Source of the DNA: Beduini massiliensis
GTDB taxonomy: Bacteria; Bacillota_I; Bacilli_A; Erysipelotrichales; Coprobacillaceae
Direction: 5' to 3'
Length of the DNA: 64,000 nucleotides
Assembly (NCBI RefSeq): GCF_000829905.1
Contig: NZ_CDPP01000006.1
Location: 744,001-808,000 of the forward strand
The translations under genes were made by a program, and so were the position numbers. Shown here piece after piece: positions 49,401-54,259 of this stretch. Position 1 is the stretch's first letter. Each line of letters opens with the position of its first letter. A model generated the notes under the pieces. It was not told where the DNA came from. It saw only the letters and a program-made list of their open reading frames with translations, and searched no databases.

Positions 49401-52258
49401 GATTGGTCCAATATGAAAAATCTGCGATTAGAGGAAATGTGTTTGAAGATGAAGATTATGATGGTATCTATGACACTGAAGAAAATTACGCAAAAATAAA
49501 GGAAGCTGCAGACAATGGAACACCATTGGAAGTGACATTAAAAGGCTATTATCAGGATGAAAATGGCATCTGGCAAGTGAGATTGGATGAATATGGTAAT
49601 GCCTATGAACGAAAAGTATTAGTTGATGATCATGGTGAATATGTATTCAGTCAAGTTGATACGCAGATTTATGCGTCTGGTAAACATTATCTTGCCGGAT
49701 ATCAGCTGTTTATAAACACTATTCCAGATGGCTATGGATCAACTCGTTATTTAATGAATAACGGAAAACAAGACAGTGCCTTATATAAAGACGGTAATCT
49801 GTTATCCATCACAAAGACAACATCGGATAAAGGGTATCTTGGATCAAGCTTTGAAGAATTAAATGGTTACATTATTCCGGCTTATCACAATGCAGAAACA
49901 GACAGTGTTAATGCGGCAACTGTAATTAATGGTTATGATATTGTAAGGTCCAGAGATATAGATCATTATAATATCGGATTTACCGATAAAGTCGGTGGAC
50001 AAATCAAAGGAACATTATTTGATGATGAAAACTATAATGGGTTCTTTGATAAGAATGAAGCAGGTATTAATGGTATTGATGTTTATCTTGAACAATATTT
50101 CTTATTAGATGATGGAACATGGTCATTAAATAAAGAAGATTATGCTCAGACCCAAACACAAACAATAAACGGAAAAGACGGAATATTCTTGTTTGATGCA
50201 GTACCGACCCATATAACCTTAGCTGATGGCAGCGTACACTTAGCTTCATATAAAGTGAAAGTGGGAGATATCCCAGAAGAGTATGGCATCACTTACTTAA
50301 ATATGCGCAGTCAAGATTCAACGGATTTATATGATGAAACAAGAGACAGTGATCTCATCGCAGATACACATTACCTGACTTTAGGGGATGGAAAGAAAGC
50401 CAGTGATGAATATATTTTGACAGCTTATCCATTGAAGGAAAATGATCCACGTAATGAAGATTACATCTATACTTATAATGGACAGGACTATGATATTTTG
50501 GATAATCAAACGATTAATGACTTTGATGGTGGATTGGTTCAGTTTAAATTAGGAAGTATAGAAGGAGATGTTTGGCTAGATAGCAGTGATAACTTGGAGA
50601 CAAGCTATAACGGTATTAAAGATCCAAATGAAAAAGGCATTGCAGATCAAAGTGTTATCTTATCTCAATACTTATTGAAGAATGGTAAATGGGAATTAGT
50701 AGAAGATGGAGACCGCTCAACTTTAACAAATGAAAACGGGCATTATCTGTTTGCAGATTTACCGGTGTATAAGAAAGAGGATGATGGTACACGATATCTC
50801 TATGGCTATCAGTTGAAGTTGGAAACAATGATAGAAGAATACGCTGTGACAAAATATCGTCAAGGTGATGATCCGGTAAAAGACAGTGATTTAAACGTAG
50901 AAACATCAAGTATGACTAAAGCTGATGAATATATTATTTTAGCTCACGATGCAACTCATGACGACTATATGAATAAGCCATATACAATCAAAGTAGATAA
51001 CGGATGGTTTAAATCTGCCAGCTACTATGACATTTTAGTGGGTGAGCATAATAAGGATTACAGTGCCGGATATGTGGAATATCAATTAGGAAGCATTGAG
51101 GGGATTGCATTTGAAGATGAAGATTATGACGGAATTTATAATAATGGCGATCAAGTTAAAGCGGAAGTACTGGTAAAATTAAAACGCTATTATTACAAAA
51201 GTGATGAAAGAAAATGGATTGAAGATAACCGCAGTCCAAGAGTCATTGCCGATGAAGAAAGACCGGAAAGCATTTATCGTCAGCTGCTCACTGATCAAAA
51301 CGGACATTATATCTTTGATAATTTAGAGACCTATAAAGAAATGGATGGAAAACGCTATATTTATGGGTATAAATTATGGATAGATGATATTCCTCAGGGA
51401 ATTGCCGCAACAAAATATCAGCAAAATAATGGTGAAAAGGACAGTGCTTTAAAAGCAGATACGAAGCAGTTAATAAAGAGTGATGTATCATTGCCGGAAA
51501 TAAACGATGGATATTTGACAGTCGCTGAAAATGTCAGTCAGGAATCTTATCAGAATGCACATTATGTAATTGGAAAATATGATACGATTGCCGCTAAATC
51601 ATTAACGGATTATAATGCCGGATTTACAACGATTGATACGGGAAGCATCGCCGGAATTGTATGGGAAGATGCTGATCAAGATGGTATTCGCCATGAAAGT
51701 GAAAAAGGAATGGCAGGTATCGAAGTAACTTTGGAAACTTACTATTACCAGAATGGAAAATGGCAGGAATTAAAGGATAAGATCGCATTGAAAGCGACAA
51801 CAAGTGAAGAAGGTAAATATGAATTTAATCACTTGCCAACTTATGGCTATATAAATGAAGAACTTGTTTTATATGGGTATAAAGTAAAAATAGAGAATTA
51901 TCCAAAAGATTATAAAGTAACCAGTTATCATGCCAATGATATGTATTTAGACAGTGACCTAAATGGCAATACCGGCTATTTATCAGAGTATGAAGAATTA
52001 ATGGTCTTAGCTTCAAAAGCAGATCAGACGATTGATCCAATGTATACAATAAACGGCTATAACATTGTGAAAGGGTCTGATATCCGTGATTTAGATGCCG
52101 GATTCGCATTATTTGATCCAGAATATGAAACGGTAATTGAAAATGTAGATACTGGAGATCGAAATCAGATGATGGGGGCAGTAGGATTGCTCGCATTATC
52201 CGGAATAGCATTCCTGATGCTAGGCAGAAAGAAAAAAGAAAATGATGAGAAGGAGTAA
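31481..52258 (+). CDS. Giant wall-anchored SdrD-type B-repeat surface protein (6925 residues)
   Basis: One uninterrupted frame with its own GGGAGG site, predicted mass roughly 0.76 MDa, acidic, with about eight cysteines seen. Residues 1-39 form a signal peptide (basic KKLLRKAK, then a hydrophobic stretch, cleavage near VSA-EE). Residues about 40-5040 are a chain of beta-sandwich modules of the DUF11/isopeptide-fimbrial kind, shown by blocks such as IGDTVNYYLSGFKNTGN and MDTLPQSFD. Two of them (33400-34510) are a tandem duplication. Residues about 5047-6880 hold ten SdrD-type B repeats with EF-hand-like loops (DLDYDGIYD, DEDYDGIYD). The C-terminus has a sorting signal: NVDTGD (6888-6893), hydrophobic 6897-6914, and a GRKKK tail. 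It should be secreted and linked to the wall by a sortase. Role (adhesion, coat, aggregation) is inference. Confidence 0.88.
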   Translation: MNGFSVKKLLRKAKQIVSVLLVFALVFTTLEMRTFFVSAEERTSDACGNPAVKVYLSNWSGGNPTSQSMTSLLGKKDEFRVDIVMEGEFDKGKADKLNLKIDLPYFYYNDDNELIITYDINKVPESQRGENLMGIQAKIVANGDYDLPAISNGSKEYAYRGPFIINGEQSLIAGSPQTLTIAASFYGNVPENAAANIQVGGGYKIYQNESDERCEVNYSVAPGASENSIYTLINSNLAWESSINQVERPVVWDKYNYFTYKVTMKNVSTDEDSYFSDFDFNFMVPSVQEKEFGTLDEDIMAWHYNENGDPIKNEDFTIADHSYVGVPNQGGVLVYDVTDKTAEELAEWDLSEYSNVKDSPMYYHYSNNRTINIPVTDKKIMMGEERTYYVAIPFPNNIPDSLGDMFTTQYIPTIYFNKGLSWSKTTSIDTYFGKPAPGFTHEKYVLDQNGQKTDHIEVAIGDTVNYYLSGFKNTGNLPAFNPVVMDTLPQSFDLKNLLIEMDFSQEDPTYIPVLEEWFKKDNLAEFEFKKSDGTLEYVSFGQFSEDSDTATSKVWSLHMDGKIKNYLDSNPGTEFTGQMRFNLAKKISVNQTFNGRIVVNGEAPILDSYLNTLDTNYEMWIYVVRDGDYTVTEKTVQQDTAQVDAIPGNPEIYVDAYHYDGTNYIYNNPLNAVANQADTGFRYQLGNNSISQIIPAIFKSGDLLDGNGLGLVADSIKFSPELVKNSVIEKVILTNTRGNKVEISGSTLTVDGSGAIIIDKSQWSTIGNLGHVEIKFKSFKNNITLADSLIMINGTLNMVGSLTVKGSFETQYNDINVDKYVEQSATINITPGDPLIDVDAFHYDETNGYSFGDPLGAAVNNGNSGYRYRLGNASVSQIAPASFTSGNMISGGNGLIVDAVTLSARLLDVSDIDTVIIRDSSGSPVTIPFTSLTTNDNGDIVIKKAQWNTLRNFQNIEIIFKSFKNNIAIQDDIYILVNGTPNVSGDLTVTGTFKTQYGNIFDKTATDTGTLSVQAINPVLTGKSFDAKGNYSGINTPTTLPANISRLTVANNEDNNGYEFEVGNGSNSDVGAANVTIDLTGNVGDKNVCSQTFFDWLFDRRDSSCLPMIKGFDTSDIYLSSNYELVGEIDNIQIFDWDQDPKKDTPKLTLALDDIQKAPDGRLVIDKTTIDNAGIERLLFIRIEFKDFYGQSNAGNPEMLKINIVGNTDWYDDLDALLTFNPENSTMADQTKSVTAGLTIKRPGLMLHTDIYYYENTLETSELSSVNSDGNLMRLGIPYDRNFKYRVSIENTEISHLDDVDLLIELPINGNTGDEANTGFHTTKVIFNKKLFEQFTEFKTLTLFDRNDLDHGIEFIYDKTTETFISSEYGAISFNSDGELVFDQLASIGINELGQVALSGLDVVLKNEDTINAWVDFYGYSDSNFGTENIIKASAENYINSIRDDQHKISSSDTAISTVSKMYFDTILTAGYKDSEIGDRFDQTSTQVEDVRGGYRYQYSNYNPSDSVSFKDDSELDIGYKAIGSYMLDFRQYLNVGYNYPIDSNPLDGYGGYQSQEHQGMNYIYTQSFNTAANLEMTMNLPADKFDTYYVKVHPRAIDYLQSITVTRSDGTTVTLERKDWISEVGNGIETDPDGNHYFRINLVNDNTNLYDTVATGSANTDYYKSPIDYEAVNPVTSVVFNLNINQTESSDGVNANDPDFGSWYDPNNQKTKYMFEVTGRFYETGKAEATAATQLTVGGDRSKVRVDSADKNDRSEWSYKNYYIYKYNYYYNQYGTAEYDARHLKSTAWVNVRNDTNKVLKGVHDNPNLDADIDVEYGKKDYFSVSFYRESLARNHDYVSGNYGWTYQDLDDFVNKISFADEVILKDTLPKIRTDEQNGYYGFLTEDISIPEALYKYVDRIEIIKQHVEKDPNSSLIPDSGDGMKGYKTTLDNANPIIVTKDDLGSADENGYYQIKFQYKERDEYAVSSGNNDIVLEKNDYIYNYKIILKNIPGNGDYAKELLGNADLKEADLHGTSSDVDIKVGGYVYLIKSINPVNDAINTIGSTLKNDYDQSALIPQNEDTAYLMGFRIPFKAGFALEGLSSGIQYDYESGDDPSQGIIANITPHKTSFGVKIWNQTDGGDTKNKATRIKQVDASVTLDSRYNMKAIDFPKEFIEGSWFNIDSITLNYPTKSGSKNTLLDYDADNTNSLDLALYLTKSGDPDEHYEFNVDQFIRDQINEFSTYKVENSAETYIKEHINSFTVTMSAVNPDTEDDETLLASSQYLTVNKAAGYTFTYNGVWVDRTETDVKKDEWTGTSRPNFGMTPNTYPTLGASHSMNATFTPADFNAENYQGNLTGTTPSASSTIANLVGKMNVAMERGKVLNINGTDVNTFAYDRHLDEASNVNVESPVANGKLIPHDYVDYMLTVGAGGDSAIPLQHTDMRFTAPVGQRIIGWEIYSNSTVIAADDITATVKDGGNDLEFKKASYYIKDSKDNDTNYKEINISIGNETKSELDNQIQKGQEIKIVVYTQTTNELKDSNGNPNYEEKVITAKYEVVSKPKHTYSQYSITGNNNSNASWGSTAYSNANDVAYYRNRTDFYRRNGTPYTGSDYTSIITSNVKFKEKIDDLWFDYVYDDPTSQYDGQPMTLKVTGKKGTTKVDVTNNTKHNAKEITLEVSFLSKVTRSDGTIDYFKGFELNKKPEFKYPVTMTSTKPIKVEYLFEINGKDEWIDGDEVQEKSSDSIQPIADTYYTVDAKKIRWTYYDVPAVGSDGKEVTFATTSDPFIFVGTGRYNDIRQNDSYQIADRFEMVMAGTITPIHEHNILIDNTIGNDVTSINVVEEVKFQGAGQIAKEIARERPVLTYQTQIFNTEDEAMVIYDPNNQAKQKKSYRPNDTMWYKLSVINNKLNASNASSSYQGVLLNPVFYDKIPEYVTADIDNIKLRWRDKNGNIRSDIPDLKIKEYDINSVPDYGGDMVVPKGSPKESVGSNITGKAFDDIKPTEANSTKINYKVYEFSFANDVRLEVGESIEIWYEATAREENLPMVYTNDDGNIYPEYYPKMGEYYQTAFGNGSYSIAGWPLVSGGRTGALGDGYIRSVDNSGILMDMNYLIHDAGITGTVNANVDKWEFLRGATTYIPGTATNDTNALALFGNNNTVMDYDSASGSIYQAVKYVPTVTGKDLDVLPTGIQYQGANNANRDQYEYVVKPRTDVTKTAWDNKTKEQQTPIVWSEARTHLQAAWLATSSEIIPTRGALESDINYADHAKEYLGNRFSKIKKWDKSNPNYGFYQRINYGDAERQTLFMDDCISTLEYKETYTARLSAYNYGDWQLDGVEFIYVLPNGMAPQLDENGKMTIKASTLTGGDSLNPIYSAIDNGKISVEVLQEPGGINSGYLTPRKIQDPFLVDDRTNTTTDVYSHNPDYYTASEAESWVIKITVNQELSKWFNRESNKGYILNVDIDCFVETVSDNEYWYDKVFAAPVKTANSQYSQILDITVWQGSTKDKVYDPVNGLLSTQYGGMDYLWDGYDNSSGDADGFDAMTAYNSGSPNMPYINGFNIQNNEVFINKDVNGEIVSGDMKAYYSSGKTDVYASTGTRAKKRKPLIRTWTTIGSDLDGRNIEDYYLNAELDNSLMNIHVENNYYWNDLSTNFNSPMNGGYPDSSSTMRHLHNYSTDGGNKGTFFYPVITNILPENIVPKDINGKLYTTNNSENATRQLSWKLFDGKTNLPIDAERNLYSSVVEYIEIDKEDGSGKEGRYKITFYQDQSVRGDTLDAKIVSGDSRVFSFDFTNVDVPDDMTQDGEKNSELLAQYQTNNTFVTSQLPGFKFITDEDIKKNLYSVGALWNPYYAGRYNTGDTRKEAVYNTVSVPGSSLTTSGGTLPNNKVSKLGTQYSIIDAVEDGGVKRYDETDTFNLEDYTHIRTGLNLNDAQKDFNLSGALTHNAITGETIFEEGVTTSMRIRVKYARMETEIYVSDDVDVLGMRDDETKDGIDHYPTINFDDPDYVKNDLDHKQFGDYLWYTTKVMNQPENAEDYAHSGDVLHSKISIAIKLPSNVSYEEDYYLEFEDSLGQKVRITKEDIDSGNPLRTKGWQIELMNHVIDPDTLEETLVFDVITAGEAESYQDYYDGKNLPGYFASGSTFDFKVKTVIDHLEAPDTLLVGEDYWDENYAAKSYVTLKDTGGNYLNIPGLIEIPLDLVGFKRKETDQEKEASIPDDVDIDHNYDGDLKDIYATDLSARVTVLKPSSTTRLDTSIKRTLISNPDAGIVVAEDPSIKGATLMNIYIDQVVNLSAAVPEFIIDYRVPSRGTELGTLYEAPMTAKSILSMIKEIRTGVWELPEPDQYTGSASLDELKDKLRVHIYVLTNDNPPETAYINPGNSGDYTASQWKDLGSYGLTENAVIDLEDKDYSSNITQIRYVIKAEGDIKETVKYPVPKGFRLSVDADPSTNGKQEMDEIDPNRENTKELPQSIKDNAAYVRLSSAHMDGSSKRLHLNNFATGWSRYDDSQYGATSTAARAGYYVNAELPYMQVDLKPYYFHRYQKEDKTYGFEWSDTDMLIKQNFSTMLKYKASIHNLTDAEIEAAGFKDETQDNLSKPQISTVLPYLEDILDTNYEYVDVHSIEYQDSFVHDDYASTERLERKQSQWTYYVLDEAGNIVTNSKIKSVDFVSYSKSADLSGVDRKILTWSFDGFLEPGQTIVVDYMVPLATKDFGMTSSDLMKCSIYGYKQGSLKPFIPKIENSNETYAFEIDKRDINNNGMTTSEATLVKGVGGISFESRKAMNRLKFSYSEYDTAGFETTRPSLVPEGTDYQFKSIILNPDIYGTPGYKEMIIYDVLPYADDQNIVNAQNKDDPNSLGADRGSKWNGWVIPDSVKLLRMETPSSGGIITKELTDGTECEIWVGPFEKIGSQINVKQISDLPAFKDTSNTEFYSKMYTDPVMRSQYFVRLSDLKAVEATDPEAYSMLSKNIQAIWAQVADEKDLGLDGGVKFELNYYLHSPLNLPQYNGAVTSDMGDDAIRQNVAAYTGWNTFAVQARQDANPTSVVESPRAGVYLNAPVEKGYIGSYVWYDANYNAAIDEGEYERRDDGRLIFKNKTKDLDYDGIYDDPGINGVLVELLSENGYPVNKLGEAVVEEEGTGKFILIDEATGLKKKDVNGTYLYTINGPATYTTEADAYGNNGYFIISNVTPGNYKLRYTFPEKTYNTHALTTLEIGDTKAKMDVYRDGDTLPDLGNPGTGDVESDAQTVTNKLVVQTADSIKIEAIGSDPSQYAAYDEKMTSYNVGVSRAYVYGGTAWVDETPDLSDTSNVISNGLIDPSEKRLENVDITFYELTDTGLVLAKNADGQDAVTKSDVNGYFEMSLYPERSYLAVASTVNTDGVYKPSPITINTDPKVQDDDNDLTLSSDKKTNQTFVFTTGVEFDASSKPILDANGNYYGVYNHLGLGFVEAGRGYIGKYVWNDITYDGLRGNYIDANHQVVSEPGMENIKLILERYYFDDAENAWKPVPEAVTAYEQLTNSGGSYTFQNIKTTYTLDGNVYLAGYKLKVDMSTLPEHYTITKFNMNNGLDDSKLPISTTDGYLDVTQDTDSAGMIIIAEKADNDTPNEYVNTHEGIRYDISNGKMILNLDLGLTSIDTSTIIGTIWDDKNYDGLQNQYKDEHDQLINEPGISNVSLHLEQYYYHNGQWIQKSDYISPTALTDADGHYVFDDVESNIIVDGERYVTGYKVKVNQLPADYAVSKYRVGSDDTVNSDLKENNLYLNADDEYIIVAKEVTNVDYDQDYVIQNNLGKYDVNKVTHRTDYDGGLIKFEKADLKGTIWEDKNYNGLLDTYKDDSGNVFDEPGIANVDLQLQQYYLDGTVWKKVPEAQWNPLTHQAATDTDGNYIFEDLDTYVHINNQNYLAGYQANVLRVPDAEKYAVTLYKVPVTGDARNSDLSKDYQIHESTDYLVIADEVAVGSVENTPYIINVNGKRYDFITAKDNINNDGGLVQYEKSAIRGNVFEDEDYDGIYDTEENYAKIKEAADNGTPLEVTLKGYYQDENGIWQVRLDEYGNAYERKVLVDDHGEYVFSQVDTQIYASGKHYLAGYQLFINTIPDGYGSTRYLMNNGKQDSALYKDGNLLSITKTTSDKGYLGSSFEELNGYIIPAYHNAETDSVNAATVINGYDIVRSRDIDHYNIGFTDKVGGQIKGTLFDDENYNGFFDKNEAGINGIDVYLEQYFLLDDGTWSLNKEDYAQTQTQTINGKDGIFLFDAVPTHITLADGSVHLASYKVKVGDIPEEYGITYLNMRSQDSTDLYDETRDSDLIADTHYLTLGDGKKASDEYILTAYPLKENDPRNEDYIYTYNGQDYDILDNQTINDFDGGLVQFKLGSIEGDVWLDSSDNLETSYNGIKDPNEKGIADQSVILSQYLLKNGKWELVEDGDRSTLTNENGHYLFADLPVYKKEDDGTRYLYGYQLKLETMIEEYAVTKYRQGDDPVKDSDLNVETSSMTKADEYIILAHDATHDDYMNKPYTIKVDNGWFKSASYYDILVGEHNKDYSAGYVEYQLGSIEGIAFEDEDYDGIYNNGDQVKAEVLVKLKRYYYKSDERKWIEDNRSPRVIADEERPESIYRQLLTDQNGHYIFDNLETYKEMDGKRYIYGYKLWIDDIPQGIAATKYQQNNGEKDSALKADTKQLIKSDVSLPEINDGYLTVAENVSQESYQNAHYVIGKYDTIAAKSLTDYNAGFTTIDTGSIAGIVWEDADQDGIRHESEKGMAGIEVTLETYYYQNGKWQELKDKIALKATTSEEGKYEFNHLPTYGYINEELVLYGYKVKIENYPKDYKVTSYHANDMYLDSDLNGNTGYLSEYEELMVLASKADQTIDPMYTINGYNIVKGSDIRDLDAGFALFDPEYETVIENVDTGDRNQMMGAVGLLALSGIAFLMLGRKKKENDEKE
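33400..34510 (+). repeat. Tandem duplication of a ~185-residue module in the giant protein
   Basis: Two adjacent units beginning at about 33400 and 33955 share landmarks in the same order: GNPEIYVDAYHYDGTN / GDPLIDVDAFHYDETN; GFRYQLGNNSISQI / GYRYRLGNASVSQI; IKFKSFKNNI / IIFKSFKNNI; SFETQYNDI / TFKTQYGNI. A third, more diverged unit follows from about 34511 (YEFEVGNGSNSDV). Confidence 0.75.
46619..52110 (+). repeat. Array of ten SdrD-type B repeats in the giant protein
   Basis: Repeat starts, read from motifs such as GYIGSYVWYD, GTIWDDKNYDG and GSIAGIVWEDADQDG, are at about 46619, 47305, 47795, 48349, 48875, 49421, 49994, 50552, 51088 and 51641. The last eight have a period of 526-573 nt (about 175-191 residues). 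This is longer than a classic ~110-residue B domain because each carries an added ~70-residue segment with an S/D-DL motif, D-EYIIvA, a YDI motif and an end of DGGLvqF type. The repeats diverge strongly in DNA. Confidence 0.8.
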
Positions 52259-52275
52259 GCGTATACTCCTTTTCT
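52247..52275 (+). terminator. Terminator at the end of the giant gene
   Basis: GAGAAGGAGTA pairs with TACTCCTTTTCTC (two-base bulge), overlapping the stop codon; the T run is inside the stem, so it may be leaky towards the next gene. Confidence 0.55.
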
Positions 52276-52297
52276 CTTCGTTATTAGGAGGGATAGA

Positions 52298-53740
52298 ATG
52301 AAATACAAATGTATTATAGGGATTGTGATGGTTGTTGTGATGAGTATGGTTGTCTATATGACGGTTAAAACACCAAAGGAACCTGCTAATCTTATTTTCT
52401 CGGGGGAGCGTTCTAAAGTAAAGAAACAGGATGAGGAAAGAAAAAATACTTATGTTATTGGGGTTTCACAACTACCGTCTAATACTCATCCCTATTTACA
52501 ACAAAGTGATTCCACACAAATAATCAATCAGTTAGTCTATCCCTCTTTAGTTCATATTAATAAAGGAAATTTTGAGTATCTTTTAGCTGACAGCATTCTT
52601 TTAAAAGAGCAGGGAACAAAAGCCCTTATAACAATCAAAAAAGACCTCAAATTCAGCGATGGAAGCTCGTTAACTGCAAAAGATGTCTTATATAGTTATT
52701 ATTATCTAAACCATCCAGATGTAAATTATGAGGGGAAAAACACCTATTTATGTATTAAAGGAATGAAAGACTATCAGAGCGGTAAAGCACAGGACATCAG
52801 TGGCATAAAAGAATTAGATGAACAAACTTTAGAAATCCAATTTGCTGAACTTAATTCCAATATATTTTATTGTTTTGAACTTCCTATTCTAAAAGAGCAA
52901 AATGGTGCCTATCCATATTCCAATAACACACAAAGACATCTTGGGGCAGGAGAATATAAAATAGAAAGCCTGTCTTTATATGATCAAGTCACGTTGATTA
53001 AAAATGAATATAACACAACTAAAACAACATACCAAAAAATAAAATTAGTCACTGCGGATCTGCTTGCATTAAATGAGCAGGAAATAGATACGATGGTTAT
53101 TTCTAAAAACAGTCTTGATGCCATAAAACAGTTGGGTGCCTATCGTATTTATGAATATTCAAGCAGACAAAGAGATTTTCTGATGTTTAATGTAAATAAT
53201 GATTTGATGTCTGAAGCAGAAAACAGAAGAGTTATTGCTGATGCTTTAAATACAGAAGAAGTGGTGAATGCTGTTTATGAAGACGGAAGTGTATCTAAAG
53301 GAATTTTATCCGGCGATAAAGAAAAGCCGAATTATTTATCTTTAAAAAAGAAGAGTGAAAACGTATTAAATCAATCTGTTTTATTTCAACACACTTATGA
53401 TGGCGAAGGTGTAGGGTTGTTTGAAACGCTTAAAAGTCAGCTGCAAGACAAGGTAGTTCTGGCTAATCGAATGGTGGGATTACAGACGTTATCTATTGAT
53501 GATTCAGATATAGCGTTTTATCACTATTCAGGAATCATTGAAGATGTGTTGAATAGTTTTGATTTGGATGGTTACTTCTTGCAGTTGAATGATTGCGAAT
53601 TAAAACAAAATGCAGACTTACTGGAAAAATATCTAACGCAGGAAACCTTATGTATCCCTCTTCATAATGAAAGCTACTATGTTATCGAATTAAATAAAAA
53701 AGCATCAGTTGATATATGGAATCTTATGGATGCTTATTAG
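52298..53740 (+). CDS. Membrane-anchored oligopeptide-binding-like protein (SBP family 5)
   Basis: 480 residues from ATG 52298 with AGGAGGG upstream. N-terminal hydrophobic segment (about 5-23, IIGIVMVVVMSMVVYMTV) without a lipobox cysteine: the only early Cys (Cys5) precedes the segment. The solute-binding fold of the OppA/DppA family follows: QIINQLVYPSLVHIN, LADSILLKEQGTKALITIKKDLKFSDGSSLTAKDVLYSYYYL, GAGEYKIES, and RRVIADALNTEEVVNAVYE. It is shorter than usual (about 530). No peptide permease or ATPase genes are nearby. It begins 39 nt after the giant gene across a weak terminator, so the two may be partly co-expressed. Function unclear; binding of a peptide or a sensory role are possible. 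Confidence 0.75.
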   Translation: MKYKCIIGIVMVVVMSMVVYMTVKTPKEPANLIFSGERSKVKKQDEERKNTYVIGVSQLPSNTHPYLQQSDSTQIINQLVYPSLVHINKGNFEYLLADSILLKEQGTKALITIKKDLKFSDGSSLTAKDVLYSYYYLNHPDVNYEGKNTYLCIKGMKDYQSGKAQDISGIKELDEQTLEIQFAELNSNIFYCFELPILKEQNGAYPYSNNTQRHLGAGEYKIESLSLYDQVTLIKNEYNTTKTTYQKIKLVTADLLALNEQEIDTMVISKNSLDAIKQLGAYRIYEYSSRQRDFLMFNVNNDLMSEAENRRVIADALNTEEVVNAVYEDGSVSKGILSGDKEKPNYLSLKKKSENVLNQSVLFQHTYDGEGVGLFETLKSQLQDKVVLANRMVGLQTLSIDDSDIAFYHYSGIIEDVLNSFDLDGYFLQLNDCELKQNADLLEKYLTQETLCIPLHNESYYVIELNKKASVDIWNLMDAY

Positions 53741-53797
53741 AAAAAGAGGAGCAAATAGATTAAATTCAGCCGATGGTTAAACTACATAAAAAGGATA

Positions 53798-53834
53798 AAA
53801 AAAGACACCGGAGTTAAAAGATTCCGGTGTTTTA
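53798..53834. terminator. Bidirectional intrinsic terminator
   Basis: ACACCGGA pairs with TCCGGTGT, flanked by a run of A on the left and TTTT on the right; serves the convergent genes ending at 53740 and 53850. Confidence 0.85.
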
Positions 53835-53849
53835 GATTGCTTGAACACT

Positions 53850-54086
53850 TTATTTTTTATTCTTGGCAAAAAAAGAACGATAGATAAAATAGACAATTAA
53901 AAGAATAATGATTCTATTTTGAATAATAATCGTGCTTGTATCCATCCAAGGGTATTCAAGATGATGAACAAATTTATCATAAAGCTGTGTTAAATAAATT
54001 ATGATTCCCTCAATTCGTACTAATAAAAATAAACTAATGATGCCTGTTAGTAAATATAATCCTATCTTTTTAATTGTATGATTCAT
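53850..54086 (-). CDS. Small two-helix membrane protein
   Basis: 78 residues with AAAAGGAG about 11 nt upstream of the start. Two hydrophobic segments (about 8-31 and 54-70) and a basic C-terminus (FFAKNKK). No family recognised. It stands alone between the binding protein and the LytTR region and ends at a good terminator, which supports it being a real gene. Confidence 0.6.
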   Translation of the reverse strand: MNHTIKKIGLYLLTGIISLFLLVRIEGIIIYLTQLYDKFVHHLEYPWMDTSTIIIQNRIIILLIVYFIYRSFFAKNKK

Positions 54087-54259
54087 TTTAGTATACTACT
54101 CCTTTTAAATAATCGTATTCATACTATACCATAAAAAACAGATGGTGAATTGCAAAAATATTGAGCAGCATAAAAATCCTCTTTGAAATATTTTTATTCT
54201 GGTTGGCAATATAATAGATTTATGTTAAAGTCAAAATAGAAATATCAGGGGATAAAGGT

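Noticed and set aside
46619-52110. Regular ~545-nt spacing taken as a possible repeat array of CRISPR or satellite type
   Set aside because: The repeats are conserved at protein level only and sit in one coding frame; there are no short identical repeats with spacers.
31481-52258. Many open frames on both strands inside the giant gene, e.g. 41070-41483 (+), 51825-52211 (-) and 43244-43549 (-)
   Set aside because: They lie opposite or out of frame with a clearly coding frame, lack ribosome binding sites and show no domain pattern.
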